DNA of 22,979 nucleotides from Desulfuromonadaceae bacterium (GCA_027065245.1 JAMOOS010000007.1:1-22979), one strand, 5' to 3'; numbered from the stretch's first letter, positions 6,771 to 14,008 are shown. Made by a program: numbers and translations. The notes: generated by a model not told the origin, from the sequence alone.

Positions 6771-7765
6771 TGGAAGTCTTTATCGATATCGCCCTGCTTA
6801 CCCTGTTATGCATCACCGCCATGGCTGTGGTTCATATCCGCAAGCTGTTCTGCGCCATTATGCTGCTGGGAATCTTCAGCCTGCTGTCGGCGTCGATGTT
6901 TGTCAACATGGATGCTGTGGATGTGGCCTTTACTGAAGCGGCGGTAGGTACCGGCATTTCCACCATTCTGCTGCTGCTGGGGATGTCGCTTACCAACACG
7001 CGCGAAAAACGCCCCCACTATCAGCCGCTGTTTTCGCTGGTGGTGGTCAGCATTACCGGCGCAGTGCTGGTTTACGGCACCATGGATCTGCCTGCTTACG
7101 GCGACCCCAACGCCTCCATTCACCATCATGTGGCGCAGCGCTACATCAAACAGTCGCCACTGGAGGTGGGGCCGCCGAATATGGTTACCTCGGTGTTGGC
7201 CAGCTACCGTGGCTACGACACCCTGGGGGAAACGGCGGTTATCCTCACCGCCGGCATGGCGCTGGTGGCGCTGCTGGGGATGCGCCGCCGCAAGGTGCTG
7301 CCCATGAGTTCATCTTCCGGCTGCGGCGATTACCACGACATGAAGGACCACCTGGTGCTGCGCATCATGGCCAAGATATTCATTCCGCTGATACTTCTGT
7401 TTGCCCTGTATGTGCAGTTCCACGGTGATTACGGTCCCGGCGGCGGCTTTCAGGCCGGGGTGATTTTTGCCAGCGGCATCATTTTGTACGCGCTGATATT
7501 CGGGCTGGAAGCCGCCATGAAGGTTGTCGGCTACCCGGTGCTGCGTGTGCTGGCCGCCTGCGGCCTGCTTCTGTACGGCGGCGTAGGGGTGGCATGCATG
7601 GCGCTGGGGGGGAACTTTCTCGATTACAATGCGCTGGCGCACGATCCGCTGCACGGCCAGCATCTGGGCATCTTCCTCATTGAGCTGGGCGTTGGCGTAA
7701 CGGTATTCGCCATCATGGTGATCATGTTTTACGCTTTTGCCAGCCGCAGGGGGCATACAGCATGA
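6770..7765 (+). CDS. Fused MrpA C-terminal (MbhD/MbhE-like) and MrpB (MbhF-like) subunit
   Basis: A 331-residue membrane protein combining pieces that are separate in archaeal hydrogenase clusters. Residues 1-80 resemble MbhD/DUF4040, the MrpA C-terminal domain, with three helices and the conserved FTEAAVGTGISTILLLLG. Residues about 85-180 resemble MbhE: one helix, a polar loop containing PNMVTSVLASYRGYDTLGE, and a second helix. Residues about 190-331 are an MnhB/MrpB domain, four helices with FHGDYGPGGGFQAGVIFAS and LGIFLIELGVGVTVFAIMV. Start and stop overlap mrpG and mrpC, so the reading frame is well fixed. No NuoL-like N-terminal half of MrpA is attached. The fusion suggests these parts sit side by side in the complex. 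Domain boundaries are by eye. Confidence 0.85.
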   Translation: MEVFIDIALLTLLCITAMAVVHIRKLFCAIMLLGIFSLLSASMFVNMDAVDVAFTEAAVGTGISTILLLLGMSLTNTREKRPHYQPLFSLVVVSITGAVLVYGTMDLPAYGDPNASIHHHVAQRYIKQSPLEVGPPNMVTSVLASYRGYDTLGETAVILTAGMALVALLGMRRRKVLPMSSSSGCGDYHDMKDHLVLRIMAKIFIPLILLFALYVQFHGDYGPGGGFQAGVIFASGIILYALIFGLEAAMKVVGYPVLRVLAACGLLLYGGVGVACMALGGNFLDYNALAHDPLHGQHLGIFLIELGVGVTVFAIMVIMFYAFASRRGHTA

Positions 7766-8118
7766 ACTGGGTCGGTCATTATAACTACTGGGTAGTTATC
7801 TTTCTGATGATGTCGGGATTCTACGTAGTTATCTCGCGTGGCAACATGATCAAGAAGCTGCTGGGGCTGAATATCTTTTCCACCTCGGTGTTTCTGCTCT
7901 ACATCTCCATGGGCAAAATCCACGGCGGTACGGCGCCGATCCTCACCGACAACCCCAATCAGGTGTATTCCAATCCGCTGCCCCACGTCCTCATCCTTAC
8001 CGCCATCGTCGTCGGCGTAGCCACCACCGCCGTCGGGCTGGCGCTGGTGGTGCGCATTCAGGAGCGCTACGGCACCATTGAGGAGGATGAAATTCGCGCC
8101 AAGGATGATTCGTTATGA
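7762..8118 (+). CDS. mrpC: Mrp/Mnh-type antiporter subunit C (NuoK/MbhG-like)
   Basis: A 118-residue NuoK-like protein with three helices: about 8-26, 31-54 and 76-98. Family features are GFYVVISRGNMIKKLLGLNIFSTSVFLLYIS in pieces, the loop APILTDNPNQVYSNPLPHVLILTAIVVG in pieces, and LTAIVVGVATTAVGLALVVRI. The C-terminal 20 residues are charged (EEDEIRAKDD). It overlaps the fused AB gene and mrpD by four bases each. The subunit contacts the first antiporter-like subunit and helps form the lateral proton path in complex I, Mrp and Mbh. Confidence 0.9.
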   Translation: MNWVGHYNYWVVIFLMMSGFYVVISRGNMIKKLLGLNIFSTSVFLLYISMGKIHGGTAPILTDNPNQVYSNPLPHVLILTAIVVGVATTAVGLALVVRIQERYGTIEEDEIRAKDDSL

Positions 8119-9602
8119 TCCATCTTCCTGTTGCACTGGTTGTTATCCCTCTGCTTGGCGCCGCCGTGTGCGTGCTGTTCCGGCGCAGCTTTATCGCCTG
8201 GACAGTGGCATTGGCGGCGGCATGGAGCGGCTTTGCCATCAGCATTCTGATCGCAGTATACATCATGAAGATCGGCACTCTGAGCTATTCCATCGGCGGC
8301 TGGCCGCCACCGTGGGGGATAGCCTACCATATCGATTACCTCAACTCGTTTGTACTGCTGATTGTTTCCGGTATCGCCGCAGTGGTGATGCCCTACGCGC
8401 GCACCAGTGTCAATTACGAAATTGAGGAAGACTCACAGGCTTATTTCTACTGCCTGCTGCTGATCTGCCTGGCCGGTCTGCTGGGGATTACCGTTACCGG
8501 CGACGCCTTTAATATGTATGTTTTTCTGGAATTATCGTCGCTGTCGTCCTACGCCCTCATCGGCATGGGCAAACGACGGCGCGCTCTTACCGCCGCTTAT
8601 CAGTACCTGGTTATGGGCACCATCGGCGCCACGTTTTTGCTCATCGGCATCGGCCTGCTTTACAATCTGACCGGAACCCTCAACATTCACGACCTGGCGC
8701 ATCAACTGGCCGTCAATAATATTATCGGCAGTCACAATCGCACCCTGCTTACCGCCTTCGCTTTCATCATCGTCGGTCTGAGTTTGAAACTGGCGTTGTT
8801 TCCCCTGCATTTGTGGCTGCCCAACGCCTACACCTACGCACCGTCGGTGGCAACCATATTCCTTGCGTCCACCGCCACCAAAGTAGCGGTGTACATGTTG
8901 CTGCGTTTCTGCTTTACCATTTTAAGCGGCGGTTTTATTTTCAAACTCACTTTGGGCAAAATCCTGCTGATTCCGGCGCTGGCGGCCATCCTCATCGCCT
9001 CCATGGTGGCCATTTTCCAGTACGATATCAAGCGGATGCTGGCCTACTCCAGTGTGGCGCAGATCGGCTACATGATTCTGGGTATCAGCCTGGCCACACC
9101 GCTGGGGCTGAGCGCCGGTATTCTCCACCTGTTCAATCACGCCCTGATGAAGGGACTGCTGTTTATGGTGATGGGGGCGGTGAACTACCGCATCGGCGCC
9201 GTCTATCTCAACGATTTCCGCGGCCTGGGGCGCACCATGCCGTGGACCATGGCGGCGTTTGTCGTCGGCGGCATGAGTTTGATGGGGATTCCCCTCACTG
9301 CTGGCTTTATCAGCAAGTGGTATCTGGTACAGGCGGCGCTGGAAAAGGGCTGGTGGCCGGTGGCGGCGCTGATTCTCATCGGTTCACTGCTGGCGGTCAT
9401 CTATATCTGGCGCGTGGTGGAAACTGCCTATTTCAACCCGGCACAGGAGATGGAAGCGGAGAGCAGCGGCGAAGCACCGCTGTCGCTGCTGCTGCCCATG
9501 TGGCTGCTGGTACTGGCCAATATCTATTTCGGCATCGACAGCAGTATTCCGGTTGAGCTGGCCGGACGTGCCGCCACATTGCTGCTGGGAGGCGCGTCAT
9601 GA
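8115..9602 (+). CDS. mrpD: Mrp/Mnh-type antiporter subunit D (MbhH-like), first antiporter-like subunit
   Basis: A 495-residue NuoL/M/N-fold protein with about 14 helices. It carries the residues expected of an active antiporter-like subunit: the helix-5 glutamate E139 in YVFLELSSLSSYAL and the helix-7 lysine K225 in SLKLALFPLHLWLPNAYTYA. A further helix lysine sits in FNHALMKGLLFMVMGA, and SVAQIGYMILGISL is the discontinuous-helix region. The C-terminal LMGIPLTAGFISKWYL is typical. ATG overlaps the mrpC stop and TGA overlaps the next start. Gene order E-F-G-(A'B)-C-D up to this point matches the archaeal mbhA-H module. Expected role: proton or sodium translocation across the inner membrane, coupled to the rest of the complex. 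Confidence 0.92.
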   Translation: MIHLPVALVVIPLLGAAVCVLFRRSFIAWTVALAAAWSGFAISILIAVYIMKIGTLSYSIGGWPPPWGIAYHIDYLNSFVLLIVSGIAAVVMPYARTSVNYEIEEDSQAYFYCLLLICLAGLLGITVTGDAFNMYVFLELSSLSSYALIGMGKRRRALTAAYQYLVMGTIGATFLLIGIGLLYNLTGTLNIHDLAHQLAVNNIIGSHNRTLLTAFAFIIVGLSLKLALFPLHLWLPNAYTYAPSVATIFLASTATKVAVYMLLRFCFTILSGGFIFKLTLGKILLIPALAAILIASMVAIFQYDIKRMLAYSSVAQIGYMILGISLATPLGLSAGILHLFNHALMKGLLFMVMGAVNYRIGAVYLNDFRGLGRTMPWTMAAFVVGGMSLMGIPLTAGFISKWYLVQAALEKGWWPVAALILIGSLLAVIYIWRVVETAYFNPAQEMEAESSGEAPLSLLLPMWLLVLANIYFGIDSSIPVELAGRAATLLLGGAS

Positions 9603-11059
9603 GCACTTATGTTCTTATAGAGCTGGCGATTCTCATCCCGGCCTGCGGCGCGCTGTTTATCGCCGCCAGCAGTCGCATCCCCAACCTGCGCGAAGGGGTG
9701 ACCATCGCCACCGCCGCGTCTCTGCTGGCAGTGGTGGCGGCACTGTACAACCGCGCCGACCTGTTTACTCTGCCCCCTATTGTTCTGGCGCAGCCGCTGC
9801 GCGGTTTGGAACTGCAATTGAGCGCCGAACCGCTGGGGCTGCTGTTTGCCGGTATCGCCAGTCTGCTGTGGCTGATCACATCGGTGTATACCATCAGCTA
9901 TATGCGCAGCAACAACGAGAGTCATCATACGCGACTGTATGTATGTTTTGCCATCGCTTTGGCCAGCACCATGGGGATTGCCTTTTCGGGCAACCTCATC
10001 ACGCTGTTTCTGTTTTACGAATCTCTCACCCTGTCCACCTATCCGCTGGTTACCCACAAGCAGGATTACGACGCCATCGCCGGCGGACGTTATTATCTGG
10101 GCATACTGATCAGCACCTCGGTGGGGTTGCTGCTGCCAGCCATTATCTGGACCTGGCACGCTACCGGCACCACCACTTTCAACGCCGGCGGCATCCTCAG
10201 CGGTCATATCGGCAACGGCGGTGTGATTGTACTGCTGCTGCTGTACGCCTTTGGGATCGGCAAGGCGGCGCTGATGCCCATCCACCGCTGGCTGCCGGAA
10301 GCCATGGTGGCACCGACACCGGTAAGCGCCCTGCTGCACGCCGTGGCGGTGGTCAAAGCCGGGGTATTCTGCATGGTCAAGGTGCTGCTTTATGTATTTG
10401 GCGCCGATATGCTGCTGGACTGCGGCGGCAACAACATTCTGGTGGCGTTGGCGGCGTTCACCATCATCGCCGCCTCCCTCATCGCCCTTAAACAGGATAA
10501 TCTGAAACGCCGTCTGGCCTATTCCACTGTCAGCCAGCTGTCGTATATCACCATGGCGGCGGCGATCCTCACGCCGTTGTCGGTCAAGGGGGCGGTGTTC
10601 CACATTGCCGCCCACGCTTTTGGCAAAATCACCCTGTTTTTCGGCGCCGGTGCCATCTACACCGCCGCCCACAAAACCAAGGTGAGCGAATTGGGCGGCA
10701 TCGGTCGGCGTATGCCGTGGACTATGGGGGCGTTCGCCGTGGCCTGCCTGTCCATGATCGGCCTGCCACCGGCGGCAGGGATGCTGTCCAAATGGTTCAT
10801 AATGCAGGGGGCATTCGCCGCCGACAACCTGCCGGTGGTGGGCGTGCTGCTGTTGAGTACCTTGCTCAATGCCAGCTATTTTGTCCCCATTGTCTATACA
10901 GCGTTCTTCAAACCGGACACCACCAACCACCGCCACGGCGAAGCGCCCTGGCCCATGGTGGTGGCCTTGTGTGCCACGGCACTGCTGACAGTGGCATTGT
11001 TTATCTGGCCGCAGATACCCCTTAACCTGGCGGCACAACTACCTGTGAAGGGGGGATAA
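9599..11059 (+). CDS. Second antiporter-like subunit, NuoL/MrpA-N-terminal/MrpD type
   Basis: A 486-residue proton-conducting antiporter-like membrane protein. The segment SVYTISYMRSNNE near residue 100 resembles the NuoL/MrpA hallmark loop. Key charged positions are present: E141 in LFLFYESLTLSTYPL, K222 in GIGKAALMPIHRWLPEAM, VSALLHAVAVVKAGVF after it, and the distal helix lysine in HAFGKITLFFGAGAIY. It is too short to be a full MrpA (about 750-800 residues) and has no C-terminal MbhD part, but that part exists in the fused protein three genes upstream, so the two together may replace MrpA. The start overlaps the mrpD stop, and the next gene begins right after the TAA with no gap. Which ion it moves cannot be told from sequence. 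Confidence 0.87.
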   Translation: MSTYVLIELAILIPACGALFIAASSRIPNLREGVTIATAASLLAVVAALYNRADLFTLPPIVLAQPLRGLELQLSAEPLGLLFAGIASLLWLITSVYTISYMRSNNESHHTRLYVCFAIALASTMGIAFSGNLITLFLFYESLTLSTYPLVTHKQDYDAIAGGRYYLGILISTSVGLLLPAIIWTWHATGTTTFNAGGILSGHIGNGGVIVLLLLYAFGIGKAALMPIHRWLPEAMVAPTPVSALLHAVAVVKAGVFCMVKVLLYVFGADMLLDCGGNNILVALAAFTIIAASLIALKQDNLKRRLAYSTVSQLSYITMAAAILTPLSVKGAVFHIAAHAFGKITLFFGAGAIYTAAHKTKVSELGGIGRRMPWTMGAFAVACLSMIGLPPAAGMLSKWFIMQGAFAADNLPVVGVLLLSTLLNASYFVPIVYTAFFKPDTTNHRHGEAPWPMVVALCATALLTVALFIWPQIPLNLAAQLPVKGG

Positions 11060-11272
11060 ATGGACAACAGAGTTCCGCGCAAACCGGTAATTTTCTGCGC
11101 AGTGGCAACGGCACTGCTGGTACTGGCCGATCTGCTGCCCTACCACCACGAAGGACCGCACCTGCCATCATTGTATATCGGCATCAGCTTTATCGGCTGT
11201 GGGGCGCTGATTCTGCTGGCGATAATTATCGGCTGGCTGGTCGGCAGGCGGGAGGATTTCTATGAGCGTTGA
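11060..11272 (+). CDS. Small two-helix membrane protein within the mrp-like operon, function unknown
   Basis: A 70-residue protein I do not recognise. Two hydrophobic helices are seen: about residues 9-26 (VIFCAVATALLVLADLL) and 39-62 (IGISFIGCGALILLAIIIGW). A short loop between them is rich in His, Pro and Glu (PYHHEGPHLPS), and the C-terminus is charged (GRREDFYER). The N-terminus is basic. GGGGGGA just upstream of the ATG serves as ribosome site; the ATG directly follows the stop of the second antiporter subunit and the end overlaps the third by 11 bases. This fixed, coupled position between two antiporter-like genes argues for a real accessory subunit of the complex, perhaps linking them. 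That role is inference from position only. Confidence 0.75.
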   Translation: MDNRVPRKPVIFCAVATALLVLADLLPYHHEGPHLPSLYIGISFIGCGALILLAIIIGWLVGRREDFYER

Positions 11273-13004
11273 TCTGCTGCTTAGCCCCGGCTTTATCATT
11301 ATCGGCGCGGCTGTACTGTTGTGTCTGCCAACGGCGCGCTGGCGCAAAATCGTCGTTGGCGTTGCACCGCTGCTGGCGCTGCTGCGGTTGTGGGCGCTGC
11401 CCACCGGCAGCCACGGCACAGTGGCGGTTGCCACATTCAATCTCGATCTGCTCCATGTAACCGCCACCGGAAGACTGTTTGCCAGCGCCTTTCTGCTGGC
11501 GGTGTGGCTGGGCGGCATGTTTGCCGCCGCCAGTGCCAGCCGCCGCGAGCTGATCAGTGCCTACGTTTACGCCGGTAGCGCCATCAGCGTAACCCTGTGT
11601 GGCGATCTCATCACCCTGTTTCTGTTCTGGGAAGCAATGGCGGTAACATCGGCGGTAGTTATCTGGTCAGCGCGGACCCGCGCCGCCTGGAGCGCCGGAA
11701 TGCGCTATCTGTTAATACACCTGTTTGGCGGAGTTATACTGCTGGCCGGTATCGCCTTGTGGTACAGCACCGGGGGATCCTTGCAACTGGGCGTACTCCA
11801 ACGGCCATCTCTGGGCTACTGGCTTATCATGGCCGGTTTTCTCGTCAACACCGGAGCGCCGCCACTATCGTTCTGGATTGCCGACGCCTACCCGCAGGCC
11901 AGCCCCACCGGCATGGTGTTTCTGGCGGCGTTCACCACCAAAACCGCCGTTTATGTTCTTATCAGCTATTTTGCCGGTGCCGACATACTGATACCCATCG
12001 GTCTGTACATGGCAATTTATGGCGCGCTCTACGCTCTGCGTGAAGATAACGTCCGCCGCATTCTCGCTTACAGTATTGTCAATCAGGTCGGGTTCATGGT
12101 CGCTGCCGTCGGCATCGGCGGCGAGATGGCGATAAACGGCGCCACCGCTCACGCTTTTGCCCACATCATGTACAAAACGGTACTGCTGATGGGCGCCGGT
12201 AGTGTAATGCTCAGCACCGGCGAACAGCGAGGCAGCGCCCTGGGTGGCCTGGCCCGGCGCATGCCATGGACCAGCGCCTGTGTACTCATCGGTGCCGCGG
12301 CCAGCATGGGAGTGCCGCTGACATCCAGCTTTGTCACCAAATCCCTCATACTGGAGGCGGCGGCGGAACACCACCTGAGCATGGTATGGCTGACGTTGAT
12401 TATCTGCTCCGCCGCAGTGGTCTTTAATGCCGGAGTACGCTTCCCCTATCTTACCCTGTTTCAGCCGCAGCAGTCCGAAGCGGTGGAACACGGTCACGAC
12501 CCCGGCACCTTGAGCCGCGTCGCCATGATGCTGACAGCGGCAATATGCTTACTGGTTGGTCTGTTTCCCGGCTATTTCTACACCCTGCTGCCTTACCCCA
12601 GCAATTACCATCCCTACAACGTCGCCCATATTCTGGAGCAACTGCAACTGCTTCTACCGGCGGCATTGCTGTTTTTCATCTCCCTGCCTCTGACCACCCC
12701 TGTCGGCCAGATACAACTGGACACCGACTGGCTTCTACGTCGGCCATTGCTGGCAATGTGGCACAACGGCATCATGCGGCTGCTGGCGCTGGGCCTGCGC
12801 AGTCGCGATTATGCTGTCGCGTCGCTGGTGCGCGGCTACACGTTGCTGTTCCACTACCATGGTCCACGCGGCATCCTCGCTCGCTCCTGGCCCACCGGCA
12901 GTATTGCCCTGTGGGTAGCACTTATGCTGGTGAGCTATGTAATTCTGTTCACCCTGCGCAGCATGGATATGGCTACCTTTATCAAGCTCTATCTGCACGG
13001 TTGA
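11262..13004 (+). CDS. Third antiporter-like subunit, MrpD family with altered helix-7 site
   Basis: A 580-residue member of the NuoL/M/N antiporter-like fold. The helix-5 glutamate is kept (E124 in LFLFWEAMAVTSAVV), and the distal lysine is kept in AHIMYKTVLLMGAGSVM. At the usual helix-7 lysine the sequence reads FLVNTGAPPLSFWIADAYPQ, putting Asn 196 in place of Lys and Ser in place of the following His. I recall this NTGAPPL form from a distinct MrpD-like family, so it may be a family trait rather than a local mutation. After about residue 440 there is an extension with further helices and a polar stretch (QIQLDTDWLLRRPLLAMW), ending with a terminal helix. ATG at 11262 follows GGAGG. It is the last gene of the operon, followed by terminators. 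Confidence 0.87.
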   Translation: MSVDLLLSPGFIIIGAAVLLCLPTARWRKIVVGVAPLLALLRLWALPTGSHGTVAVATFNLDLLHVTATGRLFASAFLLAVWLGGMFAAASASRRELISAYVYAGSAISVTLCGDLITLFLFWEAMAVTSAVVIWSARTRAAWSAGMRYLLIHLFGGVILLAGIALWYSTGGSLQLGVLQRPSLGYWLIMAGFLVNTGAPPLSFWIADAYPQASPTGMVFLAAFTTKTAVYVLISYFAGADILIPIGLYMAIYGALYALREDNVRRILAYSIVNQVGFMVAAVGIGGEMAINGATAHAFAHIMYKTVLLMGAGSVMLSTGEQRGSALGGLARRMPWTSACVLIGAAASMGVPLTSSFVTKSLILEAAAEHHLSMVWLTLIICSAAVVFNAGVRFPYLTLFQPQQSEAVEHGHDPGTLSRVAMMLTAAICLLVGLFPGYFYTLLPYPSNYHPYNVAHILEQLQLLLPAALLFFISLPLTTPVGQIQLDTDWLLRRPLLAMWHNGIMRLLALGLRSRDYAVASLVRGYTLLFHYHGPRGILARSWPTGSIALWVALMLVSYVILFTLRSMDMATFIKLYLHG

Positions 13005-13014
13005 ACCAGACCAT

Positions 13015-13056
13015 AAAAAAACGCGGGATATCGCGTTATTTCACCGCGTCCCGCGT
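13015..13056. terminator. Hairpin terminator between convergent operons
   Basis: Arms ACGCGGGA (13021-13028) and TCCCGCGT (13049-13056), with a partly CGCG-paired interior. On the minus strand it is followed by a run of T (the A-run at 13015-13020), so it stops minus-strand transcripts well. On the plus strand it is followed by TTTCTTCCCC, a weaker tail, ending the mrp-like operon. Bidirectional use is likely. Confidence 0.75.
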
Positions 13057-13075
13057 TTCTTCCCCCTACCACAAA

Positions 13076-13107
13076 ACAGGAAGTTGAACCGAAGTTCAAC
13101 TTCCTGT
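13076..13107 (-). terminator. Strong terminator of the nitroreductase gene, UUCG loop
   Basis: Perfect 14-base arms ACAGGAAGTTGAAC and GTTCAACTTCCTGT around a four-base loop. Read on the minus strand, the loop is C(TTCG)G, the very stable UUCG tetraloop, followed by TTT. It lies 12 bases after the nitroreductase stop codon. Confidence 0.85.
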
Positions 13108-13119
13108 CAAACGTTCAAC

Positions 13120-13725
13120 TCAGTATTTGAGGATCACACTGTCCAGACTACGCTTGGGCAGATGATAGTTACCCTCCTCGTCATGCCAACCGTAGCCGTC
13201 ACTACCCGGCTCCTGCGGCTCGAGAATGATTTTTTCGCCCGGCTTGCCGATGGCAATTACCAGCAAAATCTCATAGCGGGTAGGCAGGTCCAGCGCTTCG
13301 CGCAATTTGCGCCGCTGCACCTTGGCGGCAATACAACCGCCCAAGCCCATGTTGGTGGCACCAAGCAGAATCGACTGGGCAACAATGCCCTGATCAGCCA
13401 CGTAACTGCTACACACCGTTTTATCGCCCAGCACAATAATATAGCCGGTGGGCTTGACTCCTTTGATGGGCCCGCCCCAACCACGCAAATAGCCCTGCCA
13501 CGACAGCGTATCGAAAATCGCCTCGTTACGCTCAGCCTCGCAGGAGATAAGGTAACGCATGGGCTGCATATTCATATTGCTGGTAGAAGGAGCCAGGCGA
13601 GCGTAATCCACCAGCTCGCGCAGCACCTCTTCAGTTACCCGCTCCGATTCAACGAAATAATGGTAATTACGCGTTTTTTCGATGAGTTTTTTAAAATCGT
13701 ACTGGCTGAAATCGTTATTACACAT
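13120..13725 (-). CDS. Nitroreductase-family FMN oxidoreductase
   Basis: A 201-residue protein of the nitroreductase superfamily, flavoenzymes that usually work as homodimers and reduce nitro, quinone or other substrates with NAD(P)H. Seen: the N-terminal R-x-YHYF region near residue 19, the FMN-contacting stretch ARLAPSTSNMNMQPMRYLI near 42-60, then GYIIVLGDK and the helix VADQGIVAQSILLGATNMGLGGC near 108-130. ILLVIAIGKPGEK at about 152-164 is the usual flavin-domain strand and turn. The C-terminus has an acidic YGWHDEEGNYHLPKRSLD. AGAGAGGAT is upstream of the ATG. It stands alone, convergent with the mrp-like operon, behind three palindromes that could be operators. The physiological substrate cannot be assigned from sequence. 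Confidence 0.85.
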   Translation of the reverse strand: MCNNDFSQYDFKKLIEKTRNYHYFVESERVTEEVLRELVDYARLAPSTSNMNMQPMRYLISCEAERNEAIFDTLSWQGYLRGWGGPIKGVKPTGYIIVLGDKTVCSSYVADQGIVAQSILLGATNMGLGGCIAAKVQRRKLREALDLPTRYEILLVIAIGKPGEKIILEPQEPGSDGYGWHDEEGNYHLPKRSLDSVILKY

Positions 13726-13741
13726 AACGCTATCCTCTCTT

Positions 13742-13757
13742 TACCAGCTGGTATACC
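13742..13757. promoter_or_regulatory. Overlapping palindromes just upstream of the nitroreductase gene
   Basis: TACCAGCTGGTA (13742-13753) is a perfect 12-base palindrome. It overlaps GGTATACC (13750-13757), a perfect 8-base palindrome. They lie 17-32 bases before the nitroreductase ATG, where a repressor would block transcription. No regulator family can be named. Confidence 0.4.
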
Positions 13758-13763
13758 TCATGC

Positions 13764-13777
13764 GCCATTTTAATGGC
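13764..13777. promoter_or_regulatory. Short inverted repeat upstream of the nitroreductase gene
   Basis: GCCATT-TT-AATGGC, six-base arms, about 39-52 bases before the ATG. Possible operator half-sites; unsupported beyond the symmetry. Confidence 0.3.
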
Positions 13778-13795
13778 ACTAAAGAAAATGTGATC

Positions 13796-13816
13796 GCATT
13801 GTTACATCAACAATGC
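13796..13816. promoter_or_regulatory. Inverted repeat, operator-like, upstream of the nitroreductase gene
   Basis: GCATTGTT-ACATC-AACAATGC, perfect eight-base arms with a five-base centre, about 71-91 bases before the ATG. Size and distance suit a dimeric activator of the CRP/FNR class or similar, but the half-site does not match the FNR (TTGAT) or CRP (TGTGA) consensus. It could also fold as a hairpin. Confidence 0.45.
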
Positions 13817-13933
13817 CTGCCCCCGACAACAACCCCGGCTGGTACGGTAAGCCTTGACGGTGGCAACACCACAACGATAGGTTAAAAATAGAATAGCGTT
13901 TGCCTAAGCACTTGGCAACACCTTTTATTTCTT

Positions 13934-14008
13934 TTAGGCAATTTTTTCTTTAATATAACTACTGAGCCATACAGCAGCAACAGCGATCGCCGCCCAATAG
14001 AAATACAT
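13934..14008 (-). CDS. Possible 24-residue single-helix membrane peptide
   Basis: ATG at 14008 to TAA at 13934 encodes 24 residues: an aromatic start (MYFYW), a hydrophobic core AAIAVAAVWL and a charged tail SSYIKEKIA. That is the pattern of a small single-pass inner-membrane peptide. No good ribosome site is seen (only GTGGG close to the ATG). A weak hairpin (TTGCC / GGCAA) followed by a T-rich stretch lies just after the stop. A longer ORF in another frame (13882-14079) has a less protein-like composition. It could equally be the C-terminal relic of a decayed gene. Confidence 0.3.
   Translation of the reverse strand: MYFYWAAIAVAAVWLSSYIKEKIA

Noticed and set aside
9524..11038. 504-codon minus-strand frame opposite the second antiporter subunit
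   Set aside because: The translation is Gln/His/Gly-rich with no hydrophobic or domain pattern, and it is antisense to a well-conserved membrane protein.
13817..13885. Possible riboswitch (for example cyclic-di-GMP type) upstream of the nitroreductase
   Set aside because: Short GGTG/CACC pairing is present, but the conserved core sequences of known classes are missing.
13682..13885. 67-codon plus-strand frame upstream of and overlapping the nitroreductase start
   Set aside because: It overlaps a real gene antisense and covers the palindromes. Its composition is Thr/Gly-rich without conserved features and there is no ribosome site.
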